6,878 bases of DNA from Ignavibacteria bacterium (GTDB taxonomy: Bacteria; Bacteroidota; Ignavibacteria; Kapaibacteriales; UBA4661). Position numbers and translations under genes: made by a program. The stretch is taken from contig JAAFHM010000262.1 in NCBI GenBank assembly GCA_013298375.1, positions 1 through 6,878 on the forward strand, given 5' to 3'. Positions 1-5,641 of the stretch are shown piece after piece; within the stretch, counting starts at the first letter, position 1; every line of letters starts with the position of its first letter. The notes beneath the pieces were generated by a model. The model was not told the DNA's origin. It ran no database searches and was given only the letters and a program-made list of their open reading frames with translations.

Positions 1-2
1 TT

Positions 3-110
3 TGCCGTTTGCGCGGGTTTTGCTCCACCGTCCGCAAACATTCTGCGAACATCCTTGACGCTTTGATTGATGCCCTCACGGGCATCGCATTTCAACTTGC
101 TGTTCCATAG
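3..110 (+). pseudogene. C-terminal end of a probable IS66-family transposase (partial, cut by window edge)
   Basis: The frame starting at base 3 is open to a TAG at 108-110 and reads 35 residues, including FCSTVRKHSANILDALIDAL followed by TGIAF. This resembles the C-terminal tail of IS66-type transposases (TnpC), where an arginine-rich helix ending 'STxRKQG' is followed by 'xxALxxALxGxPF'. The other two forward frames stop at 64-66 and 56-58. The bulk of the transposase, with its DDE residues, would lie left of the window, so I cannot tell whether the element is intact or a remnant; the 'pseudogene' type here only marks a fragment. A terminus-like sequence follows 14 bp after the stop, which supports the reading. 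The call rests on recalled family resemblance over a short stretch and could be wrong. Confidence 0.5.
68..87 (+). other. Short hairpin near the IS-like right end
   Basis: GATGCCC (69-75) and GGGCATC (80-86) form a perfect 7-bp stem with a TCAC tetraloop, and a T-G pair at 68/87 can extend it. It lies inside the transposase-like frame. No T-run follows on either strand, so I do not call it a terminator; it may be incidental. Confidence 0.3.
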
Positions 111-129
111 ACCTGACCAGTTACATTTC
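97..129 (+). promoter_or_regulatory. Weak candidate promoter for the methyltransferase gene, spanning the IS-like end
   Basis: TTG at 97-99 and TACATTTC at 122-129 are separated by 22 bases. This approximates the Bacteroidetes form TTG-N19-21-TAnnTTTG with one mismatch (final C for G) and a slightly long spacer. If correct, the -33 part comes from the IS-like sequence and the -7 part straddles its end, making a hybrid promoter about 40 bp before the ATG at 167. Confidence 0.25.
112..124 (+). repeat. Candidate right terminal inverted repeat of the IS66-like element
   Basis: The bases CCTGACCAGTTAC read GTAACTGGTCAGG on the other strand. Known IS66-family ends begin with GTAA, so the element would end at C124. 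The site lies just after the transposase-like stop codon, as expected for a right end. The left partner is outside the window, so the match cannot be tested here. Confidence 0.4.
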
Positions 130-131
130 AA

Positions 132-143
132 CTTGAATTCAAG
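132..143. other. 12-bp perfect palindrome upstream of the methyltransferase gene
   Basis: CTTGAATTCAAG is a perfect inverted repeat without a loop, ending 23 bp before the ATG at 167. Its position suits an operator or a leader element, but a single short palindrome is weak evidence. Confidence 0.3.
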
Positions 144-166
144 CCTCAAAAATATTCGCAAACACA

Positions 167-895
167 ATGCCAAACATTGATTTTACGCCCTATCTGAAAC
201 GTTATCGTACTGGCGAATGGCGTGCCCCGATTTTCCGCGATGCTATCTTGCACGATGCGAAGATGTTACCACACAAACCAGCAATGCTCGACATTGGCTG
301 TGGACAAGGCTTTGACACCTTGCACGACATACAAACCGCACTGGCGAGCGTTTCCAAGCGATATATTGGTGTGGAGCCTGATACAGCTATTGTTTTGGGT
401 GATATTTTTACCGAAACACATCATTGCTTTCTTGAAGATGCGCCTATTGAAGAGGGTTCGGTGGATATTGCTTTTTCCTTCATGGTCTTGGAGCATTTGG
501 AATATCCGGAACGCTTCTGGGAAAAAGTGTATGAAGTTTTGCGTCCGGGCGGCATATTTTGGAGCTTTACAATGGATGGGCGGCATTATTTTCCTATCAT
601 TTCGCTTTTCTTGGAGCGCATCGGCGCAAAAGATATGTATCTCAAAGCTCTGCACGGTAGGCGTGGCGCAGATCGCTACGAAAATTATCCAACGTTTTAT
701 CGCAGCAACACGCCAAAGCAGATACAGCGACTTGCGCATAAATTTTCTCAGTGTCAAACATGGACATTTGGTAGAGTTGGGCAGTTAGATTACTACTATC
801 CCAGGGGCTTGAAATGGATTGGACGCACGGTAGATCGCATGACGCTTGGCGTGGGAATGCCCGGAAGCGTCATTGTGATGCGCGTTGTGAAATAG
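167..895 (+). CDS. Class I SAM-dependent methyltransferase (methyltransf_11/25 type)
   Basis: This 242-residue cytoplasmic protein should transfer a methyl group from S-adenosylmethionine to an unknown acceptor. The Rossmann-type fold is clear. Motif I, LDIGCGQGF, is at residues 41-49. The acidic end of strand 2 is in GVEPD at 68-72, where E70 should bind the ribose hydroxyls. The segment EGSVDIAFSFMVLEHLEYPE at 96-115 leads into EVLRPGG at 123-129, the usual motif before strand 5. The region after 135 is aromatic and basic and probably forms the substrate cap. No signal peptide or membrane helix is visible. The start at 167 gives a normal family length; no Shine-Dalgarno sequence precedes it, only an A-rich stretch. 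Relatives often sit in surface-polysaccharide or small-molecule clusters, but no such neighbours are seen, so the substrate cannot be named. It follows directly on an IS-like end and has its own gap to the next gene. Confidence 0.85.
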   Translation: MPNIDFTPYLKRYRTGEWRAPIFRDAILHDAKMLPHKPAMLDIGCGQGFDTLHDIQTALASVSKRYIGVEPDTAIVLGDIFTETHHCFLEDAPIEEGSVDIAFSFMVLEHLEYPERFWEKVYEVLRPGGIFWSFTMDGRHYFPIISLFLERIGAKDMYLKALHGRRGADRYENYPTFYRSNTPKQIQRLAHKFSQCQTWTFGRVGQLDYYYPRGLKWIGRTVDRMTLGVGMPGSVIVMRVVK

Positions 896-926
896 CTCTA
901 CCAAAACACCAATCGCCGTACAGATG

Positions 927-957
927 TTGTGTGCGTGCCGATGTTTGTGTACTTTTG
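927..957 (+). promoter_or_regulatory. Bacteroidetes-type promoter upstream of the BatA-type gene
   Basis: TTG at 927-929, a 20-base spacer and TACTTTTG at 950-957 match the Bacteroidetes sigma-A consensus TTG-N19-21-TAnnTTTG at every fixed position. Transcription would start near 964, leaving a leader of about 34 bases before the ATG at 998. This also argues against starting the protein at 929, which would put the start codon within the promoter. Confidence 0.5.
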
Positions 958-997
958 TGGAAGATTTTTGCGTTGTTTCATCTCTCGCCCGTACACT

Positions 998-3166
998 ATG
1001 ACGTTTCTCAATCCCGCCGTTCTTTTTGGACTTGCTGCCGCAGCAATTCCCATTCTCCTGCATTTTTTCAATTTACGCAAACTGCAAATCATTGATTTTA
1101 GCACGCTTGCCTTTCTCAAGGAACTCCAAAAAACGCGAATTCGTCGCCTAAAACTGACGCAACTGCTGTTGTTGGCATTGCGGGTTTTGATTGTTGTTTG
1201 TGCCGTGTTAGCATTTGCTCGTCCGACGATTCCGACGGCATTTCCGGGCTTGGGCGCGAAAGCAAAAAGCTCCGTGGTGATTGTGTTGGATAATTCATTC
1301 AGCATGGAACTCGCTGATGAGCGCGGTGTGCGCATGAAGCAAGCAAAAGAAGCCGCTCTGCGTATTATTCGTTCGCTCGGCGAGGGCGACGAAGCCGCGC
1401 TGGTACAAATGGCAAATCTTGACGACCGCCGATATTTCGAGTTTACGCGGGATTTCGGTTCGCTCTCGGAAGCTGTGCAAAATCTTCCCGTTGCCTACAC
1501 CACAGGCAAGCTGGAATCCGCATTGCGCCTTGCTTCGTCTGTTTTAGTCAAAGCCCGCAATATCAATCAAGAAATTTTTATCATTACCGACAATCAAACC
1601 AATATTCTCTCCGACGATCCGGGCGCACAGCGCGACTCTGCGACGATTTTCCCCAAATCAGCAGCGTTGACGATTGTGCCGATTGGTGAAGATTCCAAAG
1701 CAGGCGAGAAAAATTTGTCGGTGGATTCGCTCCATCTTCTGACCCGTATTTTCGAGGCTGGCAAGCCCGTTGAAGTGGAAGCACGGGTGCGGAATAGCGG
1801 CAAAGAGGACGTAAAAGACGTAATTGTGAGCCTCGTGATGAACGGTGAGCGCGTTGCCCAGCGCACGGTGAACATTCCTGCCGGAGAAACACGCACCGTT
1901 GCTATCGCCGCCGCAGCACCGGAAATCGCTGACGGCAAAACCGCATCCAGACTGGTTCGGTGTATGGTCGAAGTGGAAGGGGATGTGCTGGAAGCTGATA
2001 ACCGCCGCCATTTTGGTTTTGCCCTGCCGCCAAAGCCCCGTATTGCTATCATCGGCACTGATGAAGAAACGTCATTACTGGCACTAGCCCTGCGTTCGGG
2101 CAATATTGTCTCCTCGCTCAGTGTGCTGCCGCCGGAAGCGCTTTCGGCAATGGCGTTGAACGACGTTGATGCCGTGATGCTCGTGAATTTACCGCGCTTC
2201 TCTGCCAGTGATGTGAGCCGCTTGCAAGCATTTGTGCAGGAAGGAGGCGGTGTGTTTATTTTTGGCGGTAATCGTAGCGATGGGGAAAATTACAATACGG
2301 GAATATTGTCGGCATTGAAGTTTGGAGCTGTCAGCAGTAGCGATTATACGCAAACAGCCTCAGCATCGGGCGGCGAGGCAGAATTTACGATGGTGGAAAA
2401 AGCGCATCCGCTCTTTAGTGGCGTATTCAAAGGTGACAATGCCGATTCCAAGCGGCTTGTGGAATCTCCGCGCTTTCTCCGCGCTTTGCCGCTTCAGCGC
2501 AATGGCTTGACTGCACAAGCGCTTATTGAACTTCCTGACGGCGTATTTTTGGCAGAAAGTAAACTTGGCACGGGGAAAGCGCTTTACTGCGCCGCACCGC
2601 CATTTACGGGGTGGAGTAATTTTCCCGTCACGGGTATTTTTGCGCCTATCGTCTTTCGAGCGGCTTCATATCTGACGGCAAGTGCTTCGGCGGCTTCGGA
2701 TGCTGTCGTCGGGCAATCGGTAACAATTCTCCTTTCCGGGAAACTTCCCAAAGGTGCGGCTTTGAATGTGACCGACCCCGCCAATGCTGTATCGGTTCGG
2801 CAGGCTGTTCAAATGCCGTCTGGAGCGGTGTTGTCGTTGGAAGGCGGTGTGCAGCAGCCCGGTGTTTATGCCATTAGCACTGATGCGGGCGGCAAACAAG
2901 ATGCAATACTCCACACGCTTGCCGTCAACGCTCCCGCGTCGGAATCCATAATGACGACCTTTTCCGGAAATGAAATGACAACTGCTCTCGCCCGATTTGT
3001 TCCCGAAAAAGACCAAATTCGCGTGATGAGCGACTACCGCAAAGCCAGTATTGAAGCGCTGCGAACAAGCACGGGTACGGAGTTATGGCGCGTGTTCTTG
3101 TTGGGAGCAGTGCTGGCGGCGATAGCAGAAATGCTTGTGGCGAGGCGTGTTGCTGCGGGAACGTAG
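998..3166 (+). CDS. BatA-type membrane protein with VWA domain and glutamine-amidotransferase-like domain
   Basis: This is a 722-residue inner-membrane protein. The first 78 residues are the conserved 'aerotolerance regulator N-terminal' (BatA/TIGR02226-type) double-helix unit: MTFLNPAVLFGLAAAAIPIL begins helix 1 (5-23), and residues 54-75 form helix 2, which ends in FARP. A von Willebrand A domain covers about 92-230. Its metal site is visible as DNSFS (D98, S100, S102), with T168/T169 and D198 in ITDNQ completing the likely MIDAS. A beta-rich, CARDB-like segment follows at about 250-335, then a class I glutamine-amidotransferase-like region from RIAIIG (348-353) to EGGGVFIFGGN (415-425). 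No catalytic Cys is apparent there, so it is probably structural. Residues 697-715 form a C-terminal helix, placing most of the protein outside the cytoplasm. In-frame codons from 929 would add 23 residues, but the family consensus starts at 998. The MoxR ATPase and DUF58 partners usual for this family are absent nearby. Its function is not established. Confidence 0.85.
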   Translation: MTFLNPAVLFGLAAAAIPILLHFFNLRKLQIIDFSTLAFLKELQKTRIRRLKLTQLLLLALRVLIVVCAVLAFARPTIPTAFPGLGAKAKSSVVIVLDNSFSMELADERGVRMKQAKEAALRIIRSLGEGDEAALVQMANLDDRRYFEFTRDFGSLSEAVQNLPVAYTTGKLESALRLASSVLVKARNINQEIFIITDNQTNILSDDPGAQRDSATIFPKSAALTIVPIGEDSKAGEKNLSVDSLHLLTRIFEAGKPVEVEARVRNSGKEDVKDVIVSLVMNGERVAQRTVNIPAGETRTVAIAAAAPEIADGKTASRLVRCMVEVEGDVLEADNRRHFGFALPPKPRIAIIGTDEETSLLALALRSGNIVSSLSVLPPEALSAMALNDVDAVMLVNLPRFSASDVSRLQAFVQEGGGVFIFGGNRSDGENYNTGILSALKFGAVSSSDYTQTASASGGEAEFTMVEKAHPLFSGVFKGDNADSKRLVESPRFLRALPLQRNGLTAQALIELPDGVFLAESKLGTGKALYCAAPPFTGWSNFPVTGIFAPIVFRAASYLTASASAASDAVVGQSVTILLSGKLPKGAALNVTDPANAVSVRQAVQMPSGAVLSLEGGVQQPGVYAISTDAGGKQDAILHTLAVNAPASESIMTTFSGNEMTTALARFVPEKDQIRVMSDYRKASIEALRTSTGTELWRVFLLGAVLAAIAEMLVARRVAAGT

Positions 3167-3177
3167 TTGTATCAAAC

Positions 3178-3201
3178 ATTTCCAGCATTCCTGCTGGGAA
3201 T
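3178..3201 (+). terminator. Hairpin after the BatA-type gene, weak terminator candidate
   Basis: Bases 3178-3186 pair with 3193-3201 around the loop ATTCCT, giving 9 bp with one G-T pair, starting 11 bp after the stop codon. No T-run follows at once; the nearest, TTTTT, is at 3220-3224, about 20 bp further. It may slow polymerase or protect the 3' end, but it is not a textbook intrinsic terminator. Confidence 0.35.
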
Positions 3202-3222
3202 ATCAATTATCATCTATTCTTT

Positions 3223-3255
3223 TTGCCGCGAATTCGCGGAATTTGGATAATTTTG
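3223..3255 (+). promoter_or_regulatory. Candidate promoter for proC and the plug-family gene
   Basis: Two readings coincide. As a sigma-70 form, TTGCCG (3223-3228), 17 bases and GATAAT (3246-3251) match 4/6 and 5/6 of the consensus with ideal spacing. As a Bacteroidetes form, TTG (3223-3225), 22 bases and TAATTTTG (3248-3255) fit TAnnTTTG exactly. Either gives a leader of about 40 bases before the ATG at 3304. The TAnTTTTGTG core is shared with the promoter at 927-957. Confidence 0.5.
3226..3239. promoter_or_regulatory. 14-bp perfect palindrome within the proC promoter, candidate operator
   Basis: CCGCGAATTCGCGG is self-complementary over all 14 bases and GC-rich in an otherwise AT-rich gap. 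It overlaps the right half of the -35-like hexamer and lies in the spacer of the promoter. A repressor bound there would block polymerase. As RNA it would form at best a small stem, so a DNA-level role is more likely. No regulator gene is seen nearby. Confidence 0.4.
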
Positions 3256-3303
3256 TGCCTTCAAACGGCAATATCACTCTATTTTCACCAAACTATCGTT
3301 CTC

Positions 3304-4128
3304 ATGGACTTTAACCACACTATCGCTATTCTCGGCGGCGGCAATCTCGGTATCGCTATTGCACAAGGCTTGATTGTTTCGGGGCTGCTTCCCGCCGAAC
3401 ACATCACCATCACGCGCCGCAGAACGAGCCTTCTTTCCGATCTCGCCAAACAAAATATTAACGTCACGGCTGATAATGCCGAAGCGCTAAAAAACGCCAG
3501 CATCGTTATTTTAGCGGTACAACCTCAGCAGCTCAATGAGGTTTTGACGGACATCAAAAAAGAGGTTAATCCGAAAAAGCATATTATCATTTCCGTTGTT
3601 TCTGGTGCAAGTATCGCAGAAATTACGAAGCAACTGGGCAAAAATGCGCCGGTTGTCCGTGCTATGCCAAACACTGCCATTGCTATACGCGAGTCTATGA
3701 CGTGCCTTGCCGCCGACACCGAACACCAAAAAGCACTCGGCGTGGCACAACAAATTTTTGATACCGTCGGCGCAACTGTCGTTATTCACGAAGAGCAGAT
3801 GACCTCCGCAACGGCGCTCTGTGCCTGTGGTATAGCATTTTTTCTTCGTGCTATTCGCGCCGCGTCGCAAGGCGGTATTGAGATTGGTTTCCATGCGGAC
3901 GAGGCTATTAAAATGGCAGCGCAAACGGCTCGTGGAGCCGCATCGTTGCTCCTCTCCGGCAGCCATCCCGAAAGTGAAATTGATAAAGTAACCACGCCGC
4001 GTGGCTGTACGATTGCCGGGCTGAACGAAATGGAGCATCAGGGCTTCAGTTCTGCCTTGATACGCGGCATCACGACAGCCTCTGATAAAGCAATGAATCT
4101 CTATGTGGCTAAACCTGTCAAAAACTAA
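3304..4128 (+). CDS. proC: Pyrroline-5-carboxylate reductase
   Basis: This 274-residue cytoplasmic enzyme reduces 1-pyrroline-5-carboxylate to L-proline with NAD(P)H, the last step of proline synthesis. The N-terminal Rossmann domain opens with IAILGGGNLG at 7-16. TRRR at 37-40 after strand 2 suggests NADPH preference. Further family motifs are ILAVQPQQL (69-77), SVVSGASI (97-104) and VVRAMPNTA (117-125). The dimerisation domain carries the family signature as VTTPRGCTIAGLNEMEHQGF at 229-248. Where many homologues have SGSGPAY, this protein has CACGIAF at 173-179, as I recall for Bacteroidetes enzymes. Length matches the family. The frame is open upstream to 3085, inside the previous gene, but the Rossmann strand begins right after the ATG at 3304, so that start is chosen. 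No Shine-Dalgarno sequence is seen. The next gene starts 7 bp after the stop, suggesting a shared transcript. Confidence 0.93.
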   Translation: MDFNHTIAILGGGNLGIAIAQGLIVSGLLPAEHITITRRRTSLLSDLAKQNINVTADNAEALKNASIVILAVQPQQLNEVLTDIKKEVNPKKHIIISVVSGASIAEITKQLGKNAPVVRAMPNTAIAIRESMTCLAADTEHQKALGVAQQIFDTVGATVVIHEEQMTSATALCACGIAFFLRAIRAASQGGIEIGFHADEAIKMAAQTARGAASLLLSGSHPESEIDKVTTPRGCTIAGLNEMEHQGFSSALIRGITTASDKAMNLYVAKPVKN

Positions 4129-4135
4129 TCTCATT

Positions 4136-5560
4136 ATGAAGCATCTTTCATTTGCAACCCGCACGAAACCTTGTCTTTTCATCCGTGCGGGTTTTCTTTT
4201 TGCTGCCCTTATTCTGTCTTCATCGTTCCTGACTGCGTGTGCAACACTCGCGGCGGCGGCACGCTCAGGCGGCGGCAATGTGAGTGAAAAACCGATTGTG
4301 CGCGGTGTCCGTGTGTTTGGTGGAAGCGTTGAAACTGCACCACCGATTATTACTCGTGCGGCTCAAAATATTTTTTCTGCTACACAAGGCGCAGCCGCGC
4401 CAAACAATTCTTCTAACGTGCTGGGAAGCAGCTTTGTGACGATTGAAGTTGATGTGCAAAGCCCCGTGCAACCGACGTTTGTTGTGATGTTGGTTCATTG
4501 CGATGCGCTTTGGCGTGAGGACAAAAATCTTATCATTAACGACCCATCCTTGCGAATAACACAAATTCAGGTGATGCAGGCAAACAGTTTTTCGCGCTAT
4601 TTCACGCATCGCGCCCGCTTTACCGTGCCGAATAACGAAGTACAGTTGCGGTTTTCCGGCAACTGGAAAGCGAAAATATTTGATATGGACGACATGAAAA
4701 CACCGCTTGGCGAGGCACGATTTTTCGTTGTTGACGAGGAAGCAGAAGCGTCAATGAGTATTATTATTGACAGCTACGCCCCGCGTATTGGTGGGACAAG
4801 TTCGGCGGCGTATATGATTGAAGCTGCTATCAAAGCGCCACCGCAGTTCTTAGATGAAAATTTTCACACTGCCACACTCTACCGCGCATGGCGCTGGAAC
4901 GAGCCGATAATTATTCAACAGAATACCGAGCAGAGCCGCACTGATGCGCTGTATAGCCGCTCTTCCAAATCAATGGTGCTGGGATTTTCAACGGCACAAA
5001 AGCGCTTTCGCATTGCGTCCGTTCCTGCTGAAAATGAGTATCGTGTGTTGGATATTCGAGATGCCATGCGCTTTCCGGCAGCGATGGCTCCATTCCGCTT
5101 TGCCCTTGCGGATTTGCGGCGCAATGGTACGTCGTTTATGCGGGCTGACGATGGTGCAATGATTACCGAAGGCGTTTCGGCAAGTAGAGATGAATATGTG
5201 TTGATGGAATTTGTGCTTGCCAGCGAGGGCGCTCCGTCGTCGCGGGATATTGTTGTGACGGGTTCGTTTAATGATTGGCGCATACTGCCGGAGTGGAAAA
5301 TGCAGTACGATTCGACGCTTTTTCAATACACCTTGCGCCAATGGGTTCGGCGGGGGCGGCACAATTACGTCTATGCAACGGGGCAGTTGAACAAAGAAAA
5401 AAATGCCGTCGAGCGTTTCGATTACGAAGAATGCGAAGGAAATTCCCTTGCGGTCAATCACACGTTTTTTGCGTTTTTCTATTATCGCAACCCGCAATTT
5501 GGCGGCTACGACGCTATTTTAGGCGTGTCGGCGATGAATACGGCGCGGCGCAATCGGTGA
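4136..5560 (+). CDS. Lipoprotein of the DUF5103 / type IX secretion plug family
   Basis: The 474-residue product starts with a lipoprotein signal: a basic n-region, a hydrophobic run and the lipobox LTAC with Cys35 as the lipidation site. The mature part resembles DUF5103, the family of the plug protein that seals the lateral opening of the SprA translocon in type IX secretion. Visible marks are VMLVHCDALW at 117-126 (family form 'HCDAxW'), FSGNWKAKIFDMDD at 173-186, EYRVLDIR at 301-308, a CBM48/AMPK-like beta sandwich with VVTGSFNDW at 373-381, and the tail EGNSLAVNHTFFAFFYYRNP at 434-453 followed by a 'GYDAILGV' end. It should therefore sit in the periplasm or at the outer membrane. ATG 4136 is the only in-frame ATG giving a signal peptide just after proC; an earlier in-frame codon at 4103 lies inside proC. 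A terminator-like hairpin overlaps its first codons. Other T9SS genes are not in view, so a role in secretion is inferred from homology. Confidence 0.75.
   Translation: MKHLSFATRTKPCLFIRAGFLFAALILSSSFLTACATLAAAARSGGGNVSEKPIVRGVRVFGGSVETAPPIITRAAQNIFSATQGAAAPNNSSNVLGSSFVTIEVDVQSPVQPTFVVMLVHCDALWREDKNLIINDPSLRITQIQVMQANSFSRYFTHRARFTVPNNEVQLRFSGNWKAKIFDMDDMKTPLGEARFFVVDEEAEASMSIIIDSYAPRIGGTSSAAYMIEAAIKAPPQFLDENFHTATLYRAWRWNEPIIIQQNTEQSRTDALYSRSSKSMVLGFSTAQKRFRIASVPAENEYRVLDIRDAMRFPAAMAPFRFALADLRRNGTSFMRADDGAMITEGVSASRDEYVLMEFVLASEGAPSSRDIVVTGSFNDWRILPEWKMQYDSTLFQYTLRQWVRRGRHNYVYATGQLNKEKNAVERFDYEECEGNSLAVNHTFFAFFYYRNPQFGGYDAILGVSAMNTARRNR
4156..4201 (+). terminator. Strong intrinsic-terminator-like hairpin inside the 5' end of the plug-family gene
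   Basis: AACCCGCACG (4156-4165) pairs perfectly with CGTGCGGGTT (4184-4193) around an 18-base loop, and the tract TTTTCTTTTT (4192-4201) follows at once. By form this is a Rho-independent terminator, located 28 bp after the proC stop, where a proC terminator would be expected. It also lies 20 bp into the plug-family gene and encodes part of its signal peptide (residues 7-22). It may end part of the proC transcripts or act as an attenuator opened by ribosomes starting at 4136. Confidence 0.6.
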
Positions 5561-5588
5561 GTTTGCTGTTGTCTATTAAAATGATAAA

Positions 5589-5620
5589 CCCGTTCTACGC
5601 TTGGGAAAGTATAGAACGGG
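5589..5620 (-). terminator. Intrinsic terminator of the chemoreceptor gene, between convergent genes
   Basis: CCCGTTCTA (5589-5597) pairs perfectly with TAGAACGGG (5612-5620); an inner CTT/AAG (5600-5602 with 5607-5609) closes a GGGA tetraloop. Read on the minus strand, the stem is followed by TTTATCATTTT, a T-rich tail, 21 bp after the chemoreceptor stop. On the plus strand no T-run follows, so for the plug gene it would act only weakly. Confidence 0.65.
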
Positions 5621-5641
5621 AAGATAGGTTTGGTGAGGCTT

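Noticed and set aside
88..135. The two CATTTCAACTTG copies as the start of a CRISPR array
   Set aside because: There are only two 12-base copies, one of them within a probable coding tail, with no third unit at the same spacing and no cas genes.
929..997. A 23-residue N-terminal extension of the BatA-type protein
   Set aside because: The family consensus begins at MTFLNPA (998), and the extension would overlap the best promoter match.
1594..2103. A 169-codon minus-strand frame inside the BatA-type gene
   Set aside because: It is Ser/Arg/Thr-rich shadow translation opposite a conserved protein, with no promoter or start context.
2467..2487. Tandem TCCGCGCTTT repeat, 10 bases at an 11-base period
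   Set aside because: It lies in coding sequence of the BatA-type gene, has only two copies and changes frame between copies; likely chance.
3511..4278. A 255-codon open frame on the minus strand opposite proC and the start of the plug gene
   Set aside because: It lies antisense to well-recognised proC motifs, and its translation is rich in Arg, Cys and His with no family resemblance; it is a shadow of the coding strand.
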